Shown piece by piece: positions 12,701-24,899 of a stretch of DNA of 64,000 nt. Source of the DNA: Phoronis australis (taxonomy: Eukaryota > Phoronida > Phoronidae); NCBI GenBank assembly GCA_002633005.1, contig NMRA01000835.1, positions 18,327-82,326 on the forward strand. Direction: 5' to 3'. Position 1 is the first letter of the stretch; the number at the start of each line of letters is the position of its first letter. The notes below the pieces were generated by a model that saw only the letters and a list, made by a program, of their open reading frames with translations, was not told the DNA's origin and did not search any database. The translations under genes were made by a program, and so were the position numbers.

Positions 12701-14263
12701 AAAATTGTGCAGCAATACCAGTCCTTAGCCAACGATGGAACAGATGTATTATGCCTCATAATTGAATGGCGGACGATAAGTTCCGATTTTTGATTTTTTT
12801 GATTTCCTCTAGATGGCAGTGCACGTCTTTTCCTTCGCTGTGCACTGAGGCCAGATGTAAGCCAACCTGGTAATGACATTTCTGTCGGTTTTCACAAAGG
12901 TACAAGTTGTGAATGGCATGAGAGCGTATAGGTCGATATGCGTGTACTATTTATTACAGAGGATATATACGTTAATGGTTTGAAATTACTAATAACGAGG
13001 ATTTTTCATTAAAGGCACGCTAGTTATTTTAACTTACAAAAGACAAGTCCGTTGTACCGTTAATAACAATCCCTGAAGTAGAGGGGGTAATCATTTTAAG
13101 AGCAAAAATCAAGCGAACCAACTTATATGTACAAGAACTACGCCTACGACTGTCTTCCGTAGTTCGAAGACACTCGCGAAAACACATGCTTACGTGTTCC
13201 AGTTGCAAGGCATGGCGAAAGCTCGCTAAGAAATGTGGGATCTCGCTTTTCTTGCAAGAAACTTGGTCTACACCCGGGGCGAAGTCGTGTACATTGGTGT
13301 TGATTGCTGTGTCGGGAATTGATAACTATCAAAGTTCCAGTAAAATCCTTAGCACAAGATGTGCTGGTATGTGCTCTCTGGGCGTTGCTAGATTCAAAAC
13401 CAAAGCCACTGGCAGTCAATGCGATGCCTACTTGTAGCCAATGACGGCCATAGGTAAAACTAGTATTTTCATTAAGCGAGGAATGGAAATAACCTCATTT
13501 CCTGCCATCACAGTTTTGAATCACTAATCACCTGGTCGTCAAGGAAAAAGATTTATCTGATGCTTTTCTTCAAAACTCCAGTGACAAGTCAGTCTTCCCC
13601 TGGTACAGTACACAATAACGCGAATGGACGATCATACGCGCATGTCAAACATCTTTCATTATTGTTTATACAGTGAGATCAGCACTGGGGATTTATAAAA
13701 CCCCGGGGTGTAGTTGTTGATTGTTTATTGCGAGCTACAAGGCCACATTATACCTTTCTGCCGGATGTCATAGATCCTTGACAGATATTCGATGACATTC
13801 TGAGTATGACGTAACAACTAATGTTATCCGCAAACAAAACAGAAGATCGTTGGGCTTCGCGGGTGTAGTGACCTCGCGTGGCAAGACTTTAAACTACGTC
13901 AAACGCTAGACACACCGCACTGCGTGAAGCACGCGCCAACTGCTTGCATTTTGAGATGGTTCAATAGTTCAGATGTCCGTCATGTACCAGGATCGAGTCT
14001 CAGCTCCCGGGATCATCGTGTCCCATGACTGTAGTCGATCCGCCCCAACATGAACTATCAAGTTATTAAGATGAACGCAAAATCATCGACCACCTACCGT
14101 AATTCACAAGGTCTTCCAAACTTTCATCTTTCTCTTCTGCATCGTCCGCTCGGGATTCGCTGCAGTGTCTAATACCTAGTATAGCGTCAATAGTGTGGCG
14201 AGGGGTCGCCACCGTAGGTCCACTCTGCGCACCTAAGCCCCCTGTTTTTTCCTCGTGGTGCAT
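6800..14263 (-). CDS. rx: Rx/Rax-type paired-like homeobox protein (first two exons, partial)
   Basis: Two exons are supported. Exon 1 is 14263-14098: it starts MHHEEKTGG, carries the octapeptide-like HTIDAILG at residues 23-30, and ends TACG before gtaggt (phase 1). Exon 2 is 7041-6800: it follows ctttctag and supplies AA, so the joined codon is GAA. It encodes an acidic linker ([14 protein letters not shown]), then [20 protein letters not shown] and homeodomain residues up to PEVRVQ, followed by the donor gtaaat. The octapeptide plus this homeodomain is diagnostic of the retinal homeobox (Rx/Rax) family, nuclear transcription factors of eye and anterior neural development. The intron after VRVQ, within helix 3, is a usual paired-class position. 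Helix 3 and the C-terminal OAR motif are missing and expected beyond the left edge. The ATG has a good upstream context (caaaATG). Confidence 0.9.
8880..9100 (-). repeat. diverged tRNA-derived SINE-like repeat (partner 47060-47285)
   Basis: This block shares ordered similarity with 47060-47285: ctctacaag, gcatggtctca, caccaattg and gtagccgctttt-type blocks occur in the same order. On the minus strand the partner shows a tRNA-like head (GTAGAGCATGGTC followed by GTTCGAATCCCAG). This copy is older and degraded. Confidence 0.35.
10679..11260 (+). repeat. direct duplication, copy 1 (left of gap)
   Basis: From ccgttcatgctagtcttttt onward the sequence is repeated almost exactly at 11332-11885. Differences are a few substitutions and a 23-base segment (ggcaaccacttttgaggcag and neighbours) present only here. 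The copy runs into a C-run that borders the assembly gap. A tandem duplication or two haplotypes placed in series would both explain it. Confidence 0.85.
11126..11260 (+). mobile_element. hAT-like MITE, truncated by gap
   Basis: It starts CAGTGGCGGATTTAGAGGGG, identical to the element at 11757, and is lost in the gap after the C-run. It lies inside the duplicated block. Confidence 0.5.
11261..11331. other. assembly gap (71 N)
   Basis: A run of N between two near-identical copies, immediately after a poly-C tract. Confidence 0.99.
11332..11885 (+). repeat. direct duplication, copy 2 (right of gap)
   Basis: Near-identical to 10679-11241, starting ccgttcatgctagtc. It lacks the 23-base segment of copy 1. 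Beyond the gap position it continues through the complete MITE. Confidence 0.85.
11757..11912. mobile_element. 156-bp hAT-like MITE
   Basis: The left end CAGTGGCGGATTTAG and the right end ctggatccgcctctg (reverse complement CAGAGGCGGATCCAG) form imperfect terminal inverted repeats. The interior has G-runs and C-runs and, on the minus strand, translates to the [10 protein letters not shown]-type string often seen in such elements. No clear 8-bp target duplication is visible, so the superfamily assignment is tentative. Confidence 0.55.
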
Positions 14264-17200
14264 TTTGACAGTTATTCCGATAGCAAAGGGATCTGACGAT
14301 TATTGAAACACTCTCGTGGTTTTACAGAACTTCTATTCTTTTGTGTACCGAAGTCAACTCTGGGTGTCAGAATGCGTCATCCGTGCTTGAAGATTCCCTC
14401 AAAAGTTGACCACGTATCTGAAGGTATTTGTGTGTGATAACTCTCGTGTTATTATTTATACTCGCGCACGGATATACAACAGACGCGGTTAATTGACTAT
14501 ATATTCCAAAAATTCGTACACGGCTTCTTGTGCGTCCTAGACTACTAAATAATTGATGACAACGAAGCAGACTTTTTTGTAACGGTAAAATCACCAGTTC
14601 GAGCTGTTAAGATGTCATCTATATTTATACCAATTCCACAAAAAGAGATAAATACGAAATTTAAGAAACGTGGTAACCAGCTTTAATGATGGAGGCGTTT
14701 CTTCACAGACACACGATACCACTACGTCGAACGGTTCAACCAATCAGAAGACGACACTAATTAGGGGCTTTCAATGACACACTTGCCAATAAATCGAAGA
14801 CGTGTCTTTAATTTCACTCTTGTAAACGTTAGTAATTTTACAGATTTGCTTTGTGACCAATGCAATTAATTCTCATAGAACCGACGGTGAAAAGAATCAG
14901 TGAATCTATCAATTATACCTATTCACTGGTGTTAAAAGTTAAACAATTAGTTGAAATTAAATTGTTGCTCAATAATTATATTCGTAATTATATTCATTAT
15001 GAGCGACCTTCAAATTATGATCTCAAAGAAGATTGGCTACGTTATATAGTTTATTATAGATGGTCATTAATCACGGGGCGATTTGCAATTTTGTGAAATT
15101 GTAATAAATTAATTTAATTTAGTTCACATTAGCTCGATAGATAATCTTGAGCTATTTTATTGATCAATTAGACCTCGTGCGTAATGCCCTGTTAAATTGA
15201 GTACATCGTGTCGCTATTAAACCAGGCTTTTAAAATTAAAAATAGCACTGACAAACCATTGATAACTATACATCCACATGTACTAGGTCATTTTTGTACA
15301 GTAGAACTTTCAAATAAGCTCAGATTTCAACACCGTTGACACGTAAATGTAATGTTAAATTAAAATTTTCCTAAAACATATCGTGTTGATTTTTGTCAGA
15401 TTTTTTCCCTATATGCCATTTTGTCACGTTACACGTGAATTTTAGAATAAATATCTTACCCACAGTTACCGAATATCAAAGGATAGCATAATAACGCAGG
15501 TTTCATTCCATTTCAACTAACCTAATATACACGAATTACGTGAAATATCGCCCACTGCAATAACGCAACTTCGTTGTGAATTATTGAACTGGCAAGCATT
15601 ACTTACCTTGGTGTTAATCTTGCAACTAAGTAAAACTACTGAGGTGTGGTATTTATAAAACAGGACATTGCTTGATATATTAATGTTTTCCTCCGTTTGC
15701 GGCGTGTTTTCACTGTGAGTAAAGTCGCGGTGAAAATGAGTCAAACAACGTGACTGAATTTGCAGGAATTTATCTGAACATTATTACCATGTTATAAGGT
15801 TATTCTCATTTTTTTGTTTTGTAAAAAGTATCCTGGTATATATTTTGTCTCAAAATTGACTCAGTCCTTCGAATAGCCCACGGATGACAATTAAGAAATT
15901 TTCAGCAAAATATCATGGAAATTATACCGTTTACGAAATATAAAGCATTGTACATTTTTGTTCACTTCTGTTGGTGTTACTGCAAAGCGGGAATCCGAAT
16001 GCGATTTGTAAGACCCCCTGCTGTTTCCAACGTGATAGGCGACCTCAAATTAACACAAGATTATGCAAGGAGATGACGGTTTTGTCTCACTTCCCCTGAT
16101 CAGTTGGGAAAGTCTCCCGTGGACTTTCAGCGTAAGGATAAATACCGCATTGCGAACACAAGAAGTGCCTTAAGTTCATTCTGTAGGTCTTACAGTTTCA
16201 GCTAGTACACAATTGACGGTCCCTTTTCAAATAAACGCCAATTAACCTTCGCGTCGAGAAAGAATTAAAAATTAATCGTGCAAACACTAATGGTCCTGAA
16301 AACTAATATTCTTATTGTAGAGGTGAAAAGGCTCGTTTAATTAGTCTAACTAATCCATTGCAATTGATTTGTAACAGTAAACAGGTGAAACCAAGCAGAG
16401 GTCGGGCACACTTCTGACTGTGTTCAAACGGAGGGGTCGGAAAGGCCAGCTAGGCCAGGGTCGAACAGGGCGTTAATCTGGAGCGCTGGGGAGCCACCTT
16501 TCATGTTAACGTGAATCTTTAAATCGGTTGTCGAGTAATGTTATCTAATTTTTAACGTTGCTTGCCAGTATATCTCATTTTTACCAGAAAAGAGACAATT
16601 ACTGAGTCATGCTTTATGAACTATGATTTAGCTAACTTAATGCAATAAACTAGTTTTAAAAATTGCCAGTAATGAGTGATCACATGTTTTAGTCTCCTTT
16701 GTGGAAACTGTCTCGACCCTTGACGGGTCTCATGTCATATTTCCGCTAGTGTTGGGAGGCCTAAGAGGATTATTTTTATAAGAAATTCGTATAATTTAAG
16801 AGGATTTATCAAATTTGAGTTACCATCCAATTAAATGCAACTTCTGTTTCGTATTCATGCTAGATTGACACGCAATTAATATAACTAAAGGTATGACTGC
16901 TCGACTGACGCGCTGATGCAGAGGCATACTTGAGTAATGAACATGGGAGCGAGAAATGAGAATACATGTATGACCACTGATTTGAACACTATAAGAAACG
17001 GGTCAAATTTTTATTTTCAAAGAGAAAAGTCAGCAGCATTAGCATACAGGTGAACTAACGGTAATTTAACCCCTCTGTGAACAGTAGTAATATTGGATTT
17101 TTGTGAATCTGAGGTCGGATTATTGGGAACGAACTGACCATTGAAAAGTGAATGTGCACGTTTAGCGTGTGCTATAAGTAATGTGAAAGAAATAAGCCGC

Positions 17201-20200
17201 AAATAGCTCCCTGTCAAAGGTTTAATCTCATGAACATGGACTTTGTAAACATTTCAGCAAACAAGGCATTTTTAAAATGTGGTAGGCCTTCTAATACAAT
17301 GATGATGAAAAGTCAGTCCGTGTGAAACTGTCAGCACAGATTTAAAAATCGACAACGTCCTCCTGGTGAAAGTTTTAAATTCTCAACTAAGAAAGGGTTT
17401 TTACTTGCTAAATAAACTTCCGAACAAGCGATTTAAAATGCATGCATTGTAGGGTCTAGGCTCAACCAGGCCAGGGTGCATGCGGAACCAGACCCGTCCG
17501 CTGGCATCATATGACACGAGTGACAGGCCTCGTCGCCGCTCTCTGACATGGGGTTGGAAGAGATAAAGCCGCCCACTTGTCTACACTGCCGTCTGATCCT
17601 GAGGCGAACGGATTTATAATGACCGCAGTTTTAGTAGTGAATAACGTCCAATTAATACTCTACTTTAATAGCGTGGTAGTCACAGACTTATGAACAGGTC
17701 TTGTGGAAATAATGAAGTGTTCCATGCGTCCAAGCGTTGTAACGCCTTGTGATCGAGACATTTGAGCGAAGCAGAATGCAAAACTGTTGTGAACAGTTTA
17801 GTTGGGCTATAATGGGGAGACCACTAGAACCTCTTCAATTATAGGTGATAATTTTGAATGTTGACAAACACTGATTTCTCAAGGGTGTGAGCATAATATT
17901 GTTGAACAAATCGAGGGAATAGAAACAGGAATTTTAACTAAATTTTAAAATATTATGTTGTTAAAAGACGTTATTTTGAAATTATTCGAGATGTTTTACG
18001 TAACAATAAACATGCAGGAAATTTTTCGACTGGTGACGTCTTGAGATAAAAGGACAAATGCACACAAACACTCACTAACTGAAAGAGTTTTTAGTGAATT
18101 CTTCGCGACCACGAAACAACTTTGTGTCACTTTGTAGCGTTTGACTCCATCATGACGGGTCGTCATGTATCGACCTACAACAGCTGCACTTGGTAGTACA
18201 AAACTGCCACTCAGACAACTGTCAAGAGAATGTCAACACGTCGAATAATGCTGGAGGGCCCAACGAATATAAAAGCCTACAATTTTAATCAGCAAAAAAT
18301 GGAGCCACTATAATCATGTTGTCCGAATTACACGCTCCATTACACTCATTCAAAAATCGTGTCGCCTTGTGTTAGGCCTCTTTAGTTTGTTTAAAATATC
18401 AAAACATGACTGCGCGTTACTGAATTTACAGACAGAAAATTGAAAATTAAAAGCTGACTTCTTAACACGATTACTCCCGGCTTGCGGTGATTAGGCATTG
18501 GAGGACTATTTTTGTTGTCAGTCGTGGCATAAGGCGGAAGGCTTGGTTTTCGTCCGGCGCCACTCGTGATCTCGGACGGTACTTTTCACAGCTAGCTGCC
18601 GCGAGCCAATTGGTTTAGGGAAACAGTTTGAAAGGGAAATTACTATAAATTTACAGTCTAGTAATGATCGTAATTTACGAGATTATGAACTTGTTAAAAT
18701 AAAATTTTCCTCCGATAAATATTTAATTTCATTTAATTGTGTAGTCAGGTACACACGGGACATTATTTGCCAACCGGTGAATGTGGTGTTCCGCGACATA
18801 AATTAACGCCACCGCGACACATATTTAACCAATGCTAAACAAAATTTAACGATATTTGTAGAACCCAAATAATGCTTTATACGATTACATAAGACCACGA
18901 AAATAACATAATCTTTTCAACTCGTTGGAGTAATGTATTGAAGAAGTTAACAGCACTCAGTGTAACAGCAGGGCGCATGTTTTAGAAACATTTATTACAA
19001 ATGTTGCATGCAGCGCCGCTGTTCTTACCCTTGGCAGACTCTAGTACTTACGCTGAAAAGACGACGGTCTGTTACATGATAAACTAGCAGTGCGCTTTGG
19101 AATATTTCAAAACTTGAGAATCGAATTTTTAATTGTATTCTGTCACGATTTGTCCCTGCATTAACCAACGGAGCATTTTGCAACTTTTCTAAGTTCACAT
19201 GATTAATTATGGAAAAATGCCTCCTTTTATTTTAGCCATTGAGTAACTTTAAAATTCGACCAACGGTGAGAGACGAAAACGATTTCCCACAATCCTTTGG
19301 TTTCCTTCCAAAGAGGGGAGCGATGTTCATGAGTGTGGTTGCTGTGTTGTTGCCACTCACAGAAAATGCGCGGAAATAAAAGCAGGGTGTCAGGGGAAAT
19401 TATTACAGGTGTCTGTTTACTTGCTACAAAAAATTCACGACGCTGAGCCGCCTTGCCGAATAGGTCTACTTAGTCTTTCTAATGATTTTCTTATAAAAAC
19501 ATGTATGGCATTTATTTTAAAAAAGCGTTAACCGCCGCTTTCGTCTTTCATCGCGGTGTTGGCCTCCTCGCGTTGGTGCATGCCCCTGGAATGATCCGTG
19601 GCGACCACGGCCTCAGAGAAGCGTCCCTTCGTGCCGTGATCCACCCTACTGCGAGACGTCATCCGCTGTTTGCGCTGAGGATCTGGCGGAGATAATGCCG
19701 GGATAAATGCGAGCTTTTAATTTTGGATATTAATCTATTACTAAATAACGCCATTAGTCAACCTAATTCACAAACGATTTGCTAAGGAATTCAAATTACA
19801 CACTGATGTAACGTATCGTCATAATTCATAGCTAATCGTTCTCATTAGAAGACACATTCAGACGGGTTAAAGGAGTCTGAAAAGATCAAAGATACGCGGT
19901 AACAAGTTAGCAGGCCCTTAGCTATTGCTGGACAATGCATAGACGACAGTCTTGAGAGTAAGATTAGCCGTAAGACCTAATTAAAGTACTACAACATATG
20001 TTACGATTCATAATTCGCCGTAAATAGTTGTCTACATACATTGGATTCTACGACATTTTGTTGATATTATCATTTCGAAATATAGAGGCATTCGCGTTGT
20101 ATAAAACCAGATCTAGAATGAAAAAATCAAATCGGATTATTCAATGATCTCGAAGGCAAGTCAGTTTTGTTCTTAGTCGTACGTGCTCTTTCTAACTTTA

Positions 20201-20855
20201 AAAAAAAACAACAAAACCCCAGCTATTTGTCAAAAACCAAGTTTTGATTTGAATTCTGTAAATTTTGGGCTCATGGAACAAGCTGACGATGATCTGAAAT
20301 TCTATAAGCTTGGTCAGAAAAATAACGGACTATCACAGGGCTTTTCTCTTTTAAGAGGATTTATTTCCTCTTTTTTGGTTTCGATTTCCTCTTATATGAT
20401 TTCCAGTTTCCCCTTTCTTCGTCTCTTTTTATCATTATTTTGACTTTATTCGTGCAAAAATGTTTATTTCAGTTAACTTTTACGACACAAAGGGTATTTC
20501 TATCACACAAACCTATTTATTTGTGGAACGATACATCACCTGAAAATTTTTTCATCTTTTTGTCGTTGATCATTCCAAAGTCTTCTACCAGTCCGTTCCG
20601 AGTTGATAGACAAAGAACAAGACAAGTGCAATTTTATAACGTTAGTAGCTTAAATCGGCACTAATAATTTTTATAGAAAGCACTGGTTTAATGTCGCTTT
20701 AAATAAAATTAATTTTAAAAATACGGAGGCTCTATAAAACTCGTAGCTTCATACAATTAGTGTCGTGGAACATTTTGGTCACAGCGACTACGCCCACCTT
20801 TGTCTTAAAGTGAATTCAAAGTTACGTGGGACCTTATTTAAAGGTCAGAGGAGAT

Positions 20856-21050
20856 ACTGTGGCCTAGTGGGATAAATGTCCAATTCCTCTACTGGTGCAC
20901 ACTGCTAGGCCGTTGGCTCAGGTCTCTAGCTCCTCAGCTCGGTCTTAACTAAATATTAAGAAAGCATAAAAATGGTTCCAGATAATCAGTCAGTGGGCCC
21001 ATTTGAACGCCTACTACCAGACCGCCTGCAATTATTTTTTATTATCTGCA
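20856..21050 (+). repeat. SINE family copy (partner 49758-49980)
   Basis: It shares an ordered body with 49758-49980: tgtggcct, a ctggtgcac-type block, caggtctctagctcctc, aaaatggtt, and the end agaccgcctgcaattatt. The tRNA-like head is partly deleted here. The two copies are diverged, so the family is old. Confidence 0.55.
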
Positions 21051-21385
21051 AGTCTGTATATATTGTTCTTTTTCTGAGGGAAATTTGAAATCGTAGTTTT
21101 CGGCATTCATTTCTCTTCAAGGCAACTGGTGCAAGAGTTCATTGACTGCCGAGAGAGAGACTAGCAATTATGGAAAATGTAACGTCGTGTTTAACATTTT
21201 TGGAAGTGGAAAACAAGACTACATCTGTACAGCATGCTTTAATTTGAACTGAAAAGAAGGACTTCTTACAAGCCTCTTTTCTTCTCGTTTCGACGTTGTA
21301 CGATTGCAAAACACTTAAACTTGATCATTTCCGGTTAAACACGCCACTAAATGCAACCGAATAATTTAATTGAAATGTTCAACAC

Positions 21386-22035
21386 TAAAACCGAGACCTT
21401 CACATTTTTTAAAATGGATATTCATTCTTATAATCAGTTGTTGACGTAAGCTCGTTAGATAACGACTCTCGTTTTGGATGCCTGTGGGTTGAACCATGCA
21501 GGCTCCTAGCAGTAAGAATAAGCGTCAGAAACGAAACTGTTGTCCCCTTTGGACGACTGTTCTTATTGAGCTTTCAGCATTCTACAAGCACAAACCGGAG
21601 GTCCCGCGTAACAGATGGATATCCAGCATCGAGGTGTCAATAATCAGTCCACATCATTGTCCGGCAAACAATATCAAGCAAAATTTTCATACCTTTGCCA
21701 GGTACACTCCTNAAACCGAGACCTTCACATTTTTTAAAATGGTTATTCATTCTTATAATCAGTTGTTGGCGTAAGCTCCATTAGATAACGACTCTCGTTT
21801 TGGATGCCTGTGGGTTGAACCATGCAGGCTCCTAGCAGTAAGAATAAGCGTCAGAAACGAAACTGTTGTCCCCTTTGGACGACTGTTCTTATTGAGCTTT
21901 CAGCATTCTACAAGCACAAACCGGAGGTCCCGCGTAACAGATGGATATCCAGCATCGAGGTGTCAATAATCAGTCCACATCATTGTCCGGCAAACAATAT
22001 CAAGCAAAATTTTCATACCTTTGCCAGGTACACTC
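21386..22035 (+). repeat. 325-bp direct duplication with one N at the junction
   Basis: The segment 21386-21710 is repeated at 21711-22035 with only a few substitutions, and the single undetermined base (21712) sits exactly at the junction. Both copies contain the same 72-73-residue open frame beginning MQAPSSKNK, which has no recognisable family and is probably not a gene. An unresolved haplotype or scaffold join is the simplest explanation. Confidence 0.85.
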
Positions 22036-24159
22036 CTAATTGACGGCGCCTGAAAACAGCACGAGACCTTTGATGTTTAGTTTTCCAAATCCTCAATCAG
22101 ACAACACTATTATATTAGATGACCTAATCAATCCGTCTCGTGCAGCGCGCGCATGAAGACCGCGACGGAAAGTTGCTGGCAAATTTTTGGAAATTGCGCC
22201 TGATGGGGTGGATTTTGTAAATGAATTAATGGGGCGTAAACTTAAGCGTTGTAAATGGTTGGTAATTTGTCGCAATGGGAAAAGAAGCTGAAATGATTAG
22301 TTAGTTGATTTGAGCAATATAGCCGCGTTTAATGATGGCGTCCCTTTTGTTGCAAGCTAATACAATCATTCCTTACATTACGTTAAATATGTGACCTCAG
22401 TCATAAGACGGCTTAGCTGCGGGGAATAAAATTGAAATATACAAAACTAAACAATGATATTGATAACAGTTATGATCATAATAGACACCTGGTTATGAAA
22501 TCTGAGCATAATGTGAAACTCTACTCTAATGCAGTGTATCTGGGAAGGTAGACCATCTAAGTTTAGATAAAACGTGCACGAGAAATGTGAACTGAAAATT
22601 TTTGTAAATTTCCTACCATAACTACAAACAAAGAGTAGCTCATAGCTAGCCCGAATACATGCGTCTTTAGAACCATATGCGTCTGCATGTTAACTTGCGC
22701 CTACAACAGAAATCAGGCATATTCGCCAATATGCAAAAAACTCCGTAAAAGCTAGGAGCAAATGCCATTACAAAACGGTAGACATTGACGTGTATACTAG
22801 TTAACTGGCACTAAATATGGACACACCCAGGAGATTACCGCCTGCGCCTCAAAGAGTAAAACGCATCGCTTTGGACATAGCCGCTTAGACGATACATTTG
22901 AAACACCGTAGTTAACAATAATCATGTTCCGCATCAAATAATTTTCTAGTTTCCGTCTTCTAGAGCGCACGTGCGTTAATGCGCACTGGAACTATTACCG
23001 CTGCAGTGAAAGCGGCAGCAGGTGATAACGCCCGGCGCTTGCTTACTTTCGGGCTTGATTACTGTTATTCTACTAAAATCTATGACTCGCTTAAATATTT
23101 ACTATTGATTACCAGTTTACAACAATTGTTCACTGTGATTTGACCCCGCGGACGAATTCGTTTAATCACCATCAAAAGCATTTAATAATCTCATTAATCT
23201 ACCCGCTCAGGTAGCTGTATCGAACATATTCCCATCGACGTGTTAAAAGTTATAATGCAGTTCAAATCACAAGGATGAAGGCAACTGAGGCGTTCTTGTT
23301 CACTTTGAAAATTTCAGATTTTTGTAGATGAGAACCCGAAATTAACGCCAGTTGGCAAACCAATCAAACGACTCTACATACGCGGTACAATGTTTAAAAA
23401 AGCCTTCTTGTGAATGCAAAATTAGATAAATATCTTTCAAGATAACGATGAATATATTGACCTCAATGTTTCAAGCCATGTCAAGGATATCAATACAATT
23501 TCGACTGTATTCACTGGAATAATGAAGTGCGTTAATTCATTAACATAAAATAAAAACTAATTTGGTGGAAGCTTGCACTTGCGCTTGGTTGAAATTTAGT
23601 GATACGGTCGCACTTCACAACTGATAAAAAGTGTTTAGCCAAATATAGATACGAAAAGATACTTGACCTGAAATTTCACGAAGTTTATAACCGGTTTAAG
23701 GCTATGTAGGACGCTAGAAAAATGTTCAACTTTGTAAAACCATATCTCAGAAATGGCTGTAATGAAATTTACGCATATTACACCATTGTTTGGAATTTGT
23801 ATTTCAAAATAATTCACCCATGCATGAGGAGCTAAAGATAAGACTTTTGTGATTTTCATGAAAAAGTTACATAAAACGAAAACGAGATGACAGTATAGAA
23901 AAAGGTAGCGACGTGTTTTGATTTCCTCTTGAACATTGATATTAAACTCAATTTGGTCATTTTACTGATACCGTTGCTTAGCTGTAAGTGTGTAAATTTT
24001 TCTTGTTTTTTCTAAAAAGGCATGGTTACTTAGTGGCAGATTAGTACAGTGTCGACAATCAAATTCCACAGACGTTCTGCTTCGAGAAAAGTTATACCTT
24101 TAGTAACTTAAAATATATATATTGTGCTAATCTTTATAATTCTGATTGTAACACTGTAT

Positions 24160-24292
24160 TTTTTATTCTCTGGTGGCTCCGTGGTCAGCGGACCCTTCGG
24201 GTGCTTTACGGAGTCTCCATAAGCGTAAATCTGTATCAACTGTATTTTTGTCTTAACGTGAATAAAGTGTATTACTACTATTACTACTATAC
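24160..24292 (+). mobile_element. LINE-like 3' end
   Basis: A GC-rich hairpin (ggctccgt paired with acggagtc, with cccttcgggt between) is followed by an AT-rich stretch, gaataaa and a terminal (attact)n-type tail. Hairpin plus short microsatellite tail is typical of 3' ends of RTE/CR1-like non-LTR elements. No reverse transcriptase fragment precedes it, so it is a 5'-truncated remnant. Confidence 0.4.
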
Positions 24293-24419
24293 AGTGTAGT
24301 TGAATAACCCGTCTGTCAGGTCAAGCATGTAAAAACCAGGTCCAAAATGAGTGTGAAATAATATAACATATTTTAAATTGTTTTTCTCAAAATAACAAGT
24401 ACATCAAAGAAAATACAGT

Positions 24420-24515
24420 ATGTACACACACAGACACGCACACACAAGGACACACACACGCACGCACACACACATGCACGCACGCACGCATGCACGCACG
24501 CACGCACGCACTCAT
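24420..24515. repeat. (CA)n/(CGCA)n microsatellite
   Basis: Alternating cacaca and cgcacgca runs; a simple repeat. Confidence 0.85.
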
Positions 24516-24695
24516 CATCTAACTTGTAAACTCGTGGTTGGTGCAGTTCAGGACTAATAAGGGTTTCCCAAAAACCAGTTTGAGAGGGTTGTATATTACT
24601 TAGAATACAGTAATTATACAGGTAGCACATAAATTGGACTGGGGATCGCCAGGTGTGTAGAGTAGTTACAAATGAAATACTGGCAAATACTTTAA

Positions 24696-24710
24696 AGAGT
24701 TCCCACCATG
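24696..24710 (+). repeat. left terminal inverted repeat of the transposon
   Basis: AGAGTTCCCACCATG directly follows TTAA. The match with the right end stops after 15 bases. Confidence 0.9.
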
Positions 24711-24899
24711 CATTTTCTTAGTTTTTGAGGTTTCAGTTACCTAATATGAAATGAATATCATAAAATTTAACTAAATAAGCATTTTTTATGCCAAATAGTC
24801 GCATTTTTTTTGATTTTGAAGAAAAAATAGTTACTCTCAACTTTCCCGCCAAATGACGCTATGGGTGGAAGACGTTTGGCCACTTGATAATCAATTGCA

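Larger units (their letters stand above)
7042..14097 (-). other. 7-kb Rx intron
   Basis: This intron separates the octapeptide and homeodomain exons and no coding segment was seen in it. It contains a SINE-like copy (about 8880-9100), a direct duplication around an assembly gap (10679-11912), hAT-like MITE ends, and two CTCF-core-like motifs near 12291 and 12806. The remainder looks unique and AT-rich. Confidence 0.6.
14264..24691. other. intergenic region between Rx and the TTAA transposon
   Basis: No supported exon was found. The stretch just right of 14263 should contain the Rx promoter and 5' UTR (inference; no TATA box assigned). Other contents are a SINE at 20856-21050, a 325-bp duplication around a single N, a LINE-like 3' tail at 24160-24292 and a CA-rich microsatellite at 24420-24515. 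Short open frames at 14860-15096, 19501-19695 and 20183-20664 show no family signature or splice context. Confidence 0.55.

Noticed and set aside
12649-12879. Minus-strand frame with Arg/Lys-rich [10 protein letters not shown] start
   Set aside because: No exon borders or family signature; it overlaps non-coding intron of Rx.
21496-22043. Repeated 72-73-residue frame starting MQAPSSKNK as a gene pair
   Set aside because: Identical because of the local 325-bp duplication; no family motif, no splice context, no flanking gene structure.
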